Below are positions 53,411 to 60,686 of a stretch of DNA of 64,000 nucleotides, one piece after another. Location of the stretch: positions 6,824 through 70,823 of the forward strand of contig CAZEPW010000011.1 in the NCBI GenBank assembly GCA_964514215.1, read 5' to 3'. Under the pieces are notes generated by a model that saw only the letters and a program-made list of their open reading frames with translations, was not told the origin of the DNA and made no database searches. How positions within the stretch are numbered: the first letter of the stretch is position 1; the number at the start of each line of letters is the position of its first letter. Source of the DNA: CAYQUC01 sp964514215. GTDB taxonomy: Bacteria; Pseudomonadota; Gammaproteobacteria; UBA6429; Thiohalophilaceae. The position numbers and the translations under genes are program-made.

Positions 53411-53940
53411 TGAGTCCTACTCTTACGCTCATGTTTGGCGAACTCATCACCAGTCATTAACTCGCGCATTTTCTTTCTGGCCCGGCTCAGGCGAGTCATC
53501 ACCGCACCGGTACTTGATTCTATAATGACTGCAATTTCATCACAAGAATAACCACCGATAACTTGTAGTAACAGCGGTTCTAAATACTCGCTAGGTAAAA
53601 CTTTAAGGGCGTTTCGTAACACAAAATATTCAGTGCTCGCAAAGTCATCGGTTTGTCCAACAATCATGTCTATTTCAATATCATCCAAAGACACATCATC
53701 GGTATGTTTTCGATCAAAATGTCGGGCATTTTCACGTCTGACAATAGTGAATAACCAGCCTTTCGCAGCTTTATGATCATCAAGGCTATCTAAAGCCTTC
53801 CAAGCACGAACAAATGCTTCTTGCACTAAATCTTCTGCTAATGCTGAATTATGGCATAACCAATAGGCATATCGATACATATCAGTAGCATAGGCCATTA
53901 CCAATGATTCAAAAGTACGTTGTTTAGCATCCATATCCAT
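53407..53940 (-). CDS. ECF-type RNA polymerase sigma factor
   Basis: 177 residues. Region 2: YRYAYWLCHNSALAEDLVQEAFVRAWKALDSLD. Region 4: LPSEYLEPLLLQVIGGYSCDEIAVIIESSTGAVMTRLSRARKKM. A promoter-like element ends directly at the first start codon (53940), so translation could begin from the second in-frame ATG (53934) on a leaderless message. It overlaps the anti-sigma gene and is divergent from the bufferin operon. Confidence 0.9.
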   Translation of the reverse strand: MDMDAKQRTFESLVMAYATDMYRYAYWLCHNSALAEDLVQEAFVRAWKALDSLDDHKAAKGWLFTIVRRENARHFDRKHTDDVSLDDIEIDMIVGQTDDFASTEYFVLRNALKVLPSEYLEPLLLQVIGGYSCDEIAVIIESSTGAVMTRLSRARKKMRELMTGDEFAKHERKSRTQ

Positions 53941-53968
53941 AAGACCACATTATAAGCAAAAACCTGAC
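53934..53968 (-). promoter_or_regulatory. Predicted ECF promoter for the sigma/anti-sigma operon
   Basis: On the minus strand GTCAGGTTTT (53959-53968, -35-like) is followed after the right spacing by TAATG then GGTCT (-10-like, about 53942-53946). The same elements, at the same spacing, lie on the plus strand in front of bufA. The distance from GTCAGG to GGTCT is 16 nt, typical of ECF promoters. Transcription would begin at about 53935, leaving almost no leader before ATG 53934. Confidence 0.6.
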
Positions 53969-53991
53969 TTAAAAATAAAATTATTAATTGT

Positions 53992-54025
53992 GTCAGGTTT
54001 TCAGTCGTAATGCGGTCTATTTTAC
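53992..54025 (+). promoter_or_regulatory. Predicted ECF promoter for the bufferin operon
   Basis: GTCAGGTTTT (53992-54001), then TAATG (54008-54012) and GGTCT (54014-54018). It is the mirror partner of the minus-strand element. The two -35 elements form a perfect 10-bp inverted repeat across the gap. A start site near 54025 would give a leader of about 60 nt before bufA, with GAGGAG as ribosome-binding site. Confidence 0.6.
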
Positions 54026-54087
54026 CGAGTCTTAAAATTTAAGATTTATACTAAAAATCTAAAAATCAAGATAATGAGGAGATCAAT

Positions 54088-54360
54088 ATGATAGATAAAA
54101 AACTACTGGCCAAAGGCGCACTTGCCAGCGTGGTGGCATTAGGAATTGCGACAACCGCACCTAATGTCATGGCAGCTAAAAAAGGCTTTGAAAAATGCGC
54201 TGGAATTGTTAAAGCCGGAAAGAACGACTGTGGTACCAGTAAACATTCTTGTTCTGGAAAAGCGGCAGAAGACAGTATGGCTGAAGAATGGTTATACGTT
54301 CCAAATGGCACTTGCAGCAAAATTGTAGGTGCTTCAATTTATAAAAAGAAAAAATCTTAA
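54088..54360 (+). CDS. bufA: Bufferin-type precursor peptide (DUF2282)
   Basis: 90 residues. A signal peptide (about 1-30, ending NVMAAKK) and four Cys in the order EKCAGIVKAGKNDC, HSC and PNGTC match DUF2282 precursors. In known bufferins the MNIO enzyme converts core cysteines to thiooxazoles (or related groups) and the peptide is exported, binding copper. The strong GAGG site is 10 nt upstream. It is followed 10 nt later by bufB. Confidence 0.9.
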   Translation: MIDKKLLAKGALASVVALGIATTAPNVMAAKKGFEKCAGIVKAGKNDCGTSKHSCSGKAAEDSMAEEWLYVPNGTCSKIVGASIYKKKKS

Positions 54361-54370
54361 ATTGATAATA

Positions 54371-55228
54371 ATGCAACCTCCAAACGTAAATTTGGGTGGC
54401 AAACACAGGTCAATCCAGAATACCGGTGTTGGCCTGCGTGCACCGCATTTTCAACATATCATGGAACACAAACCGGATATTCCCTGGTTTGAAATCCTCA
54501 TTGATAATTATCTCGGTGGCGGCCCGGCATTATATCAGCTCGAACAAATTTGTAACGACTACCCAATCAGCTTTCACGGCGTTGGCATGTCACTCGGTTC
54601 GACTGATGAATTAAATATGGATTATTTAAAAAAATTAAAACACCGGATAGCCGAATTTCAACCGATACACATTTCCGATCACCTGTGTTGGGCATCGTTT
54701 GGTGGCCATTATGCTCACGATTTATTGCCCTTACCCTACGTTACCCAAGCAGTATCCACCGTGGTGGATCACGTAAAACAAGTTCAAGACTACCTTGGAC
54801 AACAAATATTAATTGAAAACGTTTCAAGTTATTTAAGTTATAAACAGTCTATTATGGAAGAATGGGATTTTTTAGTGAGTGTTGCAGAACAAGCCGATTG
54901 CAATATATTGCTCGATATTAATAATATTCACGTTAGTGCCCATAATCATAATATTGATGCACAAGCTTATTTAAATGCGGTTCCGGTTGAACGTGTGAAA
55001 GAATTTCATCTTGCAGGTTATCAAGACATGCAAACGCACTTACTCGACACCCACGGTGAAGCCGTTCATGCCCCCGTTTGGGATTTATATAAAAAAGCAT
55101 TATTGCGTTTTGGCTCCGTGCCAACCTTGATTGAATGGGATAATGATATCCCGGAATTTTCAGTGCTAAGCGCTGAAGCAGACAAAGCTGATTATATTCA
55201 ACGCGAGTTAAAATTACATGTTGCGTGA
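54371..55228 (+). CDS. bufB: MNIO-family (DUF692) bufferin maturase
   Basis: 285 residues from ATG 54371 (the frame is open from further upstream, but the ATG fits the family). Family motifs: GVGLRAPH, WFEILIDNY, ISDHLCWASFGG, LIENVSSYLSY, LLDINNIHVSAHNH, EFHLAGY, DTHGEAV and LIEWDND. These His, Glu, Asp and Asn residues bind the two or three iron ions of MNIOs (as in MbnB). It modifies cysteines of BufA using oxygen. It overlaps bufC by 11 nt. Confidence 0.9.
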   Translation: MQPPNVNLGGKHRSIQNTGVGLRAPHFQHIMEHKPDIPWFEILIDNYLGGGPALYQLEQICNDYPISFHGVGMSLGSTDELNMDYLKKLKHRIAEFQPIHISDHLCWASFGGHYAHDLLPLPYVTQAVSTVVDHVKQVQDYLGQQILIENVSSYLSYKQSIMEEWDFLVSVAEQADCNILLDINNIHVSAHNHNIDAQAYLNAVPVERVKEFHLAGYQDMQTHLLDTHGEAVHAPVWDLYKKALLRFGSVPTLIEWDNDIPEFSVLSAEADKADYIQRELKLHVA

Positions 55229-55997
55229 TATTCAACAACAATTTCTAAACGGCTTATTTTCTCAAGAGGATAACCCTGAGATCATATCGGCTATTTCAGA
55301 AAAGGGGACTCGGACAACTCATGATCAATTTATGAGTTACCGAGATAGTGTTATTGGCGGCATCATAGAGGCATTGACCATCAGCTTTCCGGTTACCAAA
55401 GCATTAGTTGGCGAGCAATTTTTTAATCACATTTGTTATCAGTATATTCGCCAGACACCATCAAAAAGCCCGGATTTAAACCATTACGGTTATGACTACG
55501 CCATTTTTTTAGATAGTCTTGATAATTTACAAACGGTGCCCTACTTATCCGATGTCGCCCGATTAGAATGGGCTTGGCAAAAAATTATCAATGGCTCAAA
55601 AACAAAACCCGGAAATTTACAATCACTTGCAACACTCAAGGCCGATGAAAGTGACAATTTATTATTTGCATTAAGCCCCCATTCGAGTTTAATACAATCA
55701 CATTATGCCATCAATAAAATATGGCAAGCCAATCAAGAAAATTTAATTAATAATAACGAACAAACGTTTGAAATAAACACCGAAGTTAATTTATTTATTT
55801 GGCGATCGGGTTTGGATATGAAAATTGATGCTATCGAATCCAAACAATTTTTATTTCTGAAATTGATCCAACAAGAAAATATATTTTCAGATGTTTGTGA
55901 ACACTATAACCAACACTACCCAAATGATGATATTGGAATACTGTTAACCAACTGCATTCAAGCTAATTGGATTCATTCTTTTACCATTATCCGGTAA
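55218..55997 (+). CDS. bufC: Bufferin partner protein BufC (DUF2063, MbnC-like)
   Basis: 259 residues. The N-terminal DUF2063 region (IQQQFLNGLFSQED, YRDSVIGGIIEALTISFPVTKALVGEQFF) is characteristic; DYAIFLDSL and LPYLSDVARLEWAW are next. Such proteins pair with MNIOs and deliver the precursor to the enzyme. It overlaps bufB by 11 nt and the convergent DUF924 gene at its 3' end by 11 nt. Confidence 0.9.
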   Translation: MLRDIQQQFLNGLFSQEDNPEIISAISEKGTRTTHDQFMSYRDSVIGGIIEALTISFPVTKALVGEQFFNHICYQYIRQTPSKSPDLNHYGYDYAIFLDSLDNLQTVPYLSDVARLEWAWQKIINGSKTKPGNLQSLATLKADESDNLLFALSPHSSLIQSHYAINKIWQANQENLINNNEQTFEINTEVNLFIWRSGLDMKIDAIESKQFLFLKLIQQENIFSDVCEHYNQHYPNDDIGILLTNCIQANWIHSFTIIR

Positions 55998-56535
55998 ACG
56001 CATCTTTTGACTCAAGGTAGATTATTTCGTCCGGCGTGCTTTCTCGCCCAAGTATTGTATTTCGATGCGGAAACCGACCAAATTTTTTAATGATGTTAAA
56101 ATGATGCTGTGCAAATTTAAGATTATCCGCACTAATATTTTCATACAATTTAATTGCCAATTCTTGGTGCTCCATGGCTTCGCTGTGCATAAACGGCATA
56201 ACAACAAAACTTTGTTGGGTTTTTGTTAATTGTTTATTTAAGCCTTGAGCAATACAATGTTGAGCTAGTTCCAATGCTTGCTGTTCAGTCGCAAAGCTTT
56301 GTTTATCACCTCTAAAGACGTTTAAAGGATATTGGTCAAATAAAATTATTAATGCCAGACAACCAGCGGCTGTTGCACGCCACTCAGTTAGCTCACCGTT
56401 ACACGCAGCACTATACATGGAAGAAAACTTCTCTTTTACTTCTTCATCAAAATCCGGCGTAGAGTTATACCACATGTTGCTAACACGCTCAGAAAACCAA
56501 AAATCGATTAAAACCTGTGGATTTAATATAGACAT
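55987..56535 (-). CDS. DUF924 family protein
   Basis: 182 residues. VLIDFWFSERVSNMWYNSTPDFDEEVKEKF at the start, LALIILFDQYPLNVFRG in the middle and the tail FGRFPHRNTILGRESTPDEIIYL are diagnostic of DUF924, an all-helical TPR-like family of unknown function. The 3' end overlaps bufC. Confidence 0.9.
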   Translation of the reverse strand: MSILNPQVLIDFWFSERVSNMWYNSTPDFDEEVKEKFSSMYSAACNGELTEWRATAAGCLALIILFDQYPLNVFRGDKQSFATEQQALELAQHCIAQGLNKQLTKTQQSFVVMPFMHSEAMEHQELAIKLYENISADNLKFAQHHFNIIKKFGRFPHRNTILGRESTPDEIIYLESKDAFTG

Positions 56536-56562
56536 AATTTTTATTGCTTAACCTAAATTTAA

Positions 56563-57198
56563 TTACTTTGGATATTCTATGCCGATACCACCGAGGCCAC
56601 AATAACCATTTGGATTCTTAGCCAGATATTGTTGGTGGTAGTCTTCTGCATAATATAATTCTGGGGCAGCTATAATTTCGGTTGTAATTTCATCAAAACC
56701 ATTTGCCGTTAAAACGGCTTGATATTGTGCGCAACTCGCAATAGCGGCTTGTTGTTGTTCTGGGAAATAATAATAAATTCCAGAACGATACTGTGTACCA
56801 CGATCATTGCCCTGACGCATACCCTGAGTTGGGTTATGTGAATTCCAAAAAATACGTAATAATTTATCGTAATCAATAACGACTGGATCATAGACCACCA
56901 ATACAACTTCATTATGACCGGTTTGACCACTACATACCTCTTGATAAGTTGGATTCGGTGTAGAGCCAGCAGCATAGCCTACTGTCGTTATATACACACC
57001 GGTCTCTTGCCAAAATTTTCTTTCAGCTCCCCAAAAACAACCGAGGCCAAATAAAGCGCGTTGATAGCTTGCTGGATAAGGTGGATAGATTTTATTATTG
57101 TTAACATAATGTCTATCATTAATTTGAATTTTTTCAGTGCGCCCAGCTAAGGCTTGAGCTGCGCTGGGTAAGCTTGATATTTTATTTTTTCCAAACAT
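56563..57198 (-). CDS. msrA: Cytosolic peptide-methionine (S)-S-oxide reductase
   Basis: 211 residues, no signal peptide. FGLGCFWGAERKFWQ has the catalytic Cys, TTVGYAAGSTPNPTYQEVCSGQTGHNEVVLVVYDP the substrate pocket, and the end YCGLGGIGIEYPK a resolving Cys. This is the long E. coli-like MsrA. It complements the periplasmic MsrA at 30648-31238. It is close to the DUF924 and DUF488 genes on the same strand. Confidence 0.95.
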   Translation of the reverse strand: MFGKNKISSLPSAAQALAGRTEKIQINDRHYVNNNKIYPPYPASYQRALFGLGCFWGAERKFWQETGVYITTVGYAAGSTPNPTYQEVCSGQTGHNEVVLVVYDPVVIDYDKLLRIFWNSHNPTQGMRQGNDRGTQYRSGIYYYFPEQQQAAIASCAQYQAVLTANGFDEITTEIIAAPELYYAEDYHQQYLAKNPNGYCGLGGIGIEYPK

Positions 57199-57221
57199 AA
57201 TTTTATTTCGACTATTTAAAA

Positions 57222-57770
57222 TTAAACAATATGATCATAAATTAATTCAATGGATTCACGCCGTGCATTTTTATGCAACAGATGTTCAGACGTCTCGTCA
57301 ACGGCTGTTATATGAGTTACTTGTATGCCTTGCAATAATAAGTAATCGGCCAATAAAAATCGAAAATCGATGGTTGGCACAACACTTTTACTAAAAATTG
57401 CCACACTACCTTGGTTTGCCATGGTTATAATTTGAGTTGCAGCGATTTGAAATTTACCTGTCGCCATATAATCAGCATAAGCCCTAAGCGAGGTATCATC
57501 TAAAGCCTTATGTAGTGAGTGTTCACTACCTTGTTTAGTATTACCAAGCTGATGCCCTGCCCAATGATAGGTAATATCATTTTTTTCACAATACTGAAAC
57601 AAGTGCTCTCGATCATATTCTGGATAATCTTGTGGCATTGCATCAGCACGAATATCAATTAAACTTTTCACATCATAAAATGCCAAACACTCAAAAAATG
57701 TATTAATAGCCAACACATCTATTTGCGTGGCATATCCGATGGAATACACTTGCGTTAGATTAAATTCCAA
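57222..57770 (-). CDS. DUF488 domain protein
   Basis: About 183 residues from the TTG at 57770, which follows GGGA at good spacing; the longer frame would run deep into the previous gene. Motifs: VYSIGYATQIDV, LIDIRADAMPQDYPEYDREHLFQYCEKNDITYHWAGHQLGNTK and the C-terminal Cys-less end. Function of DUF488 is not known. It overlaps the DUF523/DUF1722 gene by 11 nt, so it is translationally coupled. Confidence 0.8.
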   Translation of the reverse strand: MEFNLTQVYSIGYATQIDVLAINTFFECLAFYDVKSLIDIRADAMPQDYPEYDREHLFQYCEKNDITYHWAGHQLGNTKQGSEHSLHKALDDTSLRAYADYMATGKFQIAATQIITMANQGSVAIFSKSVVPTIDFRFLLADYLLLQGIQVTHITAVDETSEHLLHKNARRESIELIYDHIV

Positions 57771-58668
57771 AATAATTCCCGCGACTGAGTATTTCTCTTT
57801 TATCAGGATAAAAATAATTTGAGTTAACAATTAGCTTATTTTCTTCAAAAGCATTCTGAAAAAATCGGATAACCGATAATAAACTCCGTTGTTTATCTTG
57901 ATATTGCTGCAACAGTCGAGACATTTTTCTTGATTCAAGCTTATACTGCCGAGCTTTAGTGTGTAAAAATTGAAGCTGCATGTCTTTTGTCACTAGTGTT
58001 TTTAATATCGCCATAACGTTAGTAATATCCAGGTTTATTTTATCCATTAACAATTCATCTTCAGCCCGTAATCGTAGTTGCTCTTGAAGCATATTATAAA
58101 AAATTTCAGTTGAATTACCCGTTAAAGTCAATCGCAACCACAACTGCACGACAAAAACTCTTTCTAAGAAATTATCCAATTGTTTACTATCTTCAAGACC
58201 TTGCTCACTAATGATCGGTAACCACGTTTTACTGTTTATAATTTGCTCAGTAAACAGACCTGCACCACGCGTAAGCACATTTCCATCAGCAGAAAACCGA
58301 GGTGCTTCTAAATAGCCACAGCTTGGTGAACGTTCTTTGACAATATAACCGCAGTAATCGGTAAACTCATCTATTGATTGCTTAGCAAAACTTAACATTG
58401 GTTCAGTATAATCAATATCGACATTATTTGTCTCGACCAATAACCAGTTGGTATTTTGCCGATAAGTATTTTGGGTAATCATTATGGGTGCTCGAGGTAT
58501 GCCAAGTCCAATCGACACTTCAGGACATATCGGTTGTAAACTAAAATATGACGCTAACTGCTTTGTCACCAGCAAATTTTTTTTATCGCTGCCATCATAA
58601 CGAACGGCTTCACCCATGAGGCAACTGCTAACCGCAATTTTGATAGGGAAATTCAATACATGCTGCAT
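57760..58668 (-). CDS. DUF523 and DUF1722 (YbgA-like) protein
   Basis: 302 residues. N-terminal DUF523: VSSCLMGEAVRYDGSDK, CPEVSIGLGIPRAPI, KERSPSCGYL and GAGLFTEQI. C-terminal DUF1722 (about 190-302), helical and rich in Gln. DUF523 Cys residues (SSC, ICPE, SCG) probably bind a cluster or metal. E. coli YbgA is only the second domain; the fusion is common in other bacteria. Confidence 0.85.
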   Translation of the reverse strand: MQHVLNFPIKIAVSSCLMGEAVRYDGSDKKNLLVTKQLASYFSLQPICPEVSIGLGIPRAPIMITQNTYRQNTNWLLVETNNVDIDYTEPMLSFAKQSIDEFTDYCGYIVKERSPSCGYLEAPRFSADGNVLTRGAGLFTEQIINSKTWLPIISEQGLEDSKQLDNFLERVFVVQLWLRLTLTGNSTEIFYNMLQEQLRLRAEDELLMDKINLDITNVMAILKTLVTKDMQLQFLHTKARQYKLESRKMSRLLQQYQDKQRSLLSVIRFFQNAFEENKLIVNSNYFYPDKREILSRGNYFGI

Positions 58669-58942
58669 AATAAAACATTGTATGTCGTCTATGGCGCTAA
58701 GGAAACAATAACGTAAACGAATAATATTGAGATTTAGCGCTGGATTCCAGCCGTCAATGCGACAAATATTTATTCACTTCACCCAATGATAACGATTTAA
58801 AATTTAAATTTGTAAAATAACGGTTATCCTTATGCAAACTTCAGGTTACACAAAGTTTAGTCTCACAATACTATTATAACGTAACACATAAAAAAGCCCT
58901 GATTAACAGGGCTTTTTAGTCATTCTGCATAAAATAAAGATA
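58669..58942. other. Intergenic, 274 bp, with terminator
   Basis: No gene. It contains sequence weakly similar to the area next to the dispersed repeats (AAATTTAAAT...AACGGTTATCC near 58800-58830) and the terminator of the cold-shock gene. Confidence 0.4.
58891..58917. terminator. Rho-independent terminator of the cold-shock gene
   Basis: AAAAAGCCCT, 7-nt loop, AGGGCTTTTT: a perfect 10-bp stem with a GC core and T-runs on both strands, so it can work in either direction. It lies 26 nt after the stop codon of the cold-shock gene on the minus strand. Confidence 0.9.
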
Positions 58943-59146
58943 TCAGCTTACTGTCACATCAATGGCCTGGAGCCCTTTTGGTCCTTGTTCTGTATCAAAA
59001 TTTACTGCTTGTCCTTCATCTAGAGCCTTAAACCCATCCTGCTTGATTGCAGAAAAATGTACAAATACGTCTTGCTCACCTGAGTCTGGACTAATAAACC
59101 CAAAACCTTTCTTTGAGTTAAACCATTTAACCACTCCCGTTGCCAT
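58943..59146 (-). CDS. Cold-shock-domain protein
   Basis: 67 residues from the ATG at 59146 (MATGVVKWFN), preceded by GAGG; the longer frame to 59158 adds only MRFS. RNP1 KGFGFI and RNP2 VFVHF are present, with QGPKGLQAIDV at the end. It binds single-stranded nucleic acid and acts as an RNA chaperone. The long AT-rich leader region (to about 59430) may hold cold-responsive control. Confidence 0.95.
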   Translation of the reverse strand: MATGVVKWFNSKKGFGFISPDSGEQDVFVHFSAIKQDGFKALDEGQAVNFDTEQGPKGLQAIDVTVS

Positions 59147-59438
59147 ACTAAACCTCACTACTCATTATTATTTTATAAATTTAAATTTAACTATTATTAA
59201 ATAATGAAATTGCCAAAATTAATAACGCCTGTTTGAAGTTTAACGAAAGAATATTAAAAACACCATATAAAAGTGACTGGTTTTTAAAATTTAAAATTTA
59301 TATTTTTTTTGTGACTGGCACAACGAATGCAGTCTATTTTTACAGTGTTAAAGTAACATTAAAAGTCTGTTTTTTATTAGAACTATTATTAAAACAACTA
59401 AATGTTAAGTAACACTAACAGTTATTAATACTGTTACA
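59147..59438. other. Intergenic, about 290 bp, leader of the cold-shock gene
   Basis: AT-rich, no gene seen. cspA-type genes usually have long 5' leaders, and this length would allow one. No clear cold-box could be identified by eye. Confidence 0.4.
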
Positions 59439-60107
59439 CTATTTTGAATGTGCGAATTGATACACAAAATAAAAATGAAAACCAAGACCAAACAAAACAG
59501 CGACATGAAATAATTCATGAGGACCAATAACACCTGGGATAATAGTTGGCATTCTTAAAAACTCCATTACCGCACCAGTGCTATAAGCCAGTGCACCATA
59601 GAGCAATGGTTTAATAAATTGAAAACCATAACGACGTTTGATCACAATTGCAGAAATAAGACCCAACCAACCTAAACCGAGATACAAAAATAAACCAAAC
59701 CATTCAGGGAAGCCAATAAAGAATATTGTTTTTAAGGTGAGCCCAGTAATCGCAATTGTCCAAATGGGTAACAACATTCCCCAACGCCACCAACCCTTAA
59801 ATAATATGCCATGAATTGGTGTAAACGTTCCGGCAATCAATAAAAATATTCCGGCGTGATCCAAACGCTGCAAAACATTACGTCCGGTTGAATTTGGCTC
59901 TAATAAATGAAAAACACCACTCATGGATAATAGGAAGACACCACAAAAGGTAAAAATTGAATAACAAATCAGATGACGACGAGAAACGCGACTACGCCAA
60001 ATAGTGAAACCGCCCAGCAATAACATAATGAACGAAGCGAATAAATGGCTAATAGAACTAAAAGGCTCGCTAAAGCCCGGTATCGTAAATATTAATTGAG
60101 AATCCAT
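59439..60107 (-). CDS. Hemolysin III/PAQR family membrane protein (YqfA-like)
   Basis: 222 residues with seven membrane helices. Conserved pieces: PFSSISHLFASFIMLLLG, SGVFHLLE, LQRLDHAGIFLLIAGTFTPIHG, and GPHELFHVAVLFGLGFHFYFVYQF. The Asp and His residues of SGVFHL, RLDHAG and ELFHV form the PAQR zinc site. The family's bacterial function is not settled. Confidence 0.9.
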   Translation of the reverse strand: MDSQLIFTIPGFSEPFSSISHLFASFIMLLLGGFTIWRSRVSRRHLICYSIFTFCGVFLLSMSGVFHLLEPNSTGRNVLQRLDHAGIFLLIAGTFTPIHGILFKGWWRWGMLLPIWTIAITGLTLKTIFFIGFPEWFGLFLYLGLGWLGLISAIVIKRRYGFQFIKPLLYGALAYSTGAVMEFLRMPTIIPGVIGPHELFHVAVLFGLGFHFYFVYQFAHSK

Positions 60108-60237
60108 AAAGATATTGAATACACCGCTGGTAATTTATAATGGCATTATTATATTCAATAACAATGCATTATTCGCCACCGGCATACAAAATGATACAAA
60201 ATAAATCTTAGGTGGGGTTTTGTTACACTATATCTTG

Positions 60238-60672
60238 TTATTGCGTCCAACAACGTTGCACACTACCTGTGCCGGTATTTGTCTTTATACCAACATTGGT
60301 AATAGTAAACGTTGTACACTCGGCATCTGCCCGTGCATTAACGTTGCTTGCTGTTAAAGAATAACTGGTTGCATTAGCTGCCGGTGTTAAAGTAATCGCA
60401 ATTTGAAATAGATTTGCCCTATCAATGCTCCTGTTTGCATCTAAAGCACAACCATCATAAACATTGGTTTGACTATTTAAAAAACATTTTTCAAGCTCGG
60501 CTCGAGCTTGTAACAAGCTCGACACGGCTATCGCCCTATTTTTCTTCCTAGCCTGATTATTATATAGTGGATAAGCAATCGCGGCTAATATGCCAATAAT
60601 GGCAATGACTATCATTAACTCGATTAATGTCATACCAGCAGCGTTGCGTTTATTACGAACTAATTTTTTCAT
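60238..60672 (-). CDS. pilE: Type IV major-type pilin PilE
   Basis: 144 residues. A short leader ends GMTLIELMIVIAIIGILAAIAYP: prepilin peptidase cleaves after the Gly (the first mature residue is Met, the Glu at +5 is kept). The globular part includes SSLLQARAELEKCFLN and four Cys (KCFLN, DGCAL, AECTT, RCWTQ), which may form two disulfides. It follows pilY1 by 14 nt, so the two are one operon. Confidence 0.9.
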   Translation of the reverse strand: MKKLVRNKRNAAGMTLIELMIVIAIIGILAAIAYPLYNNQARKKNRAIAVSSLLQARAELEKCFLNSQTNVYDGCALDANRSIDRANLFQIAITLTPAANATSYSLTASNVNARADAECTTFTITNVGIKTNTGTGSVQRCWTQ

Positions 60673-60686
60673 ATTTTTAATCTTTA

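Noticed and set aside
53959..54001. Perfect 10-bp inverted repeat read as a terminator or operator
   Set aside because: It lies between two divergent starts and each half belongs to a longer sequence repeated on both strands at the same spacing. Two outward-facing promoters explain it better.
54933..55241. 102-codon minus-strand frame across the bufB/bufC junction
   Set aside because: It is antisense to two well-identified genes and the translation is not protein-like.
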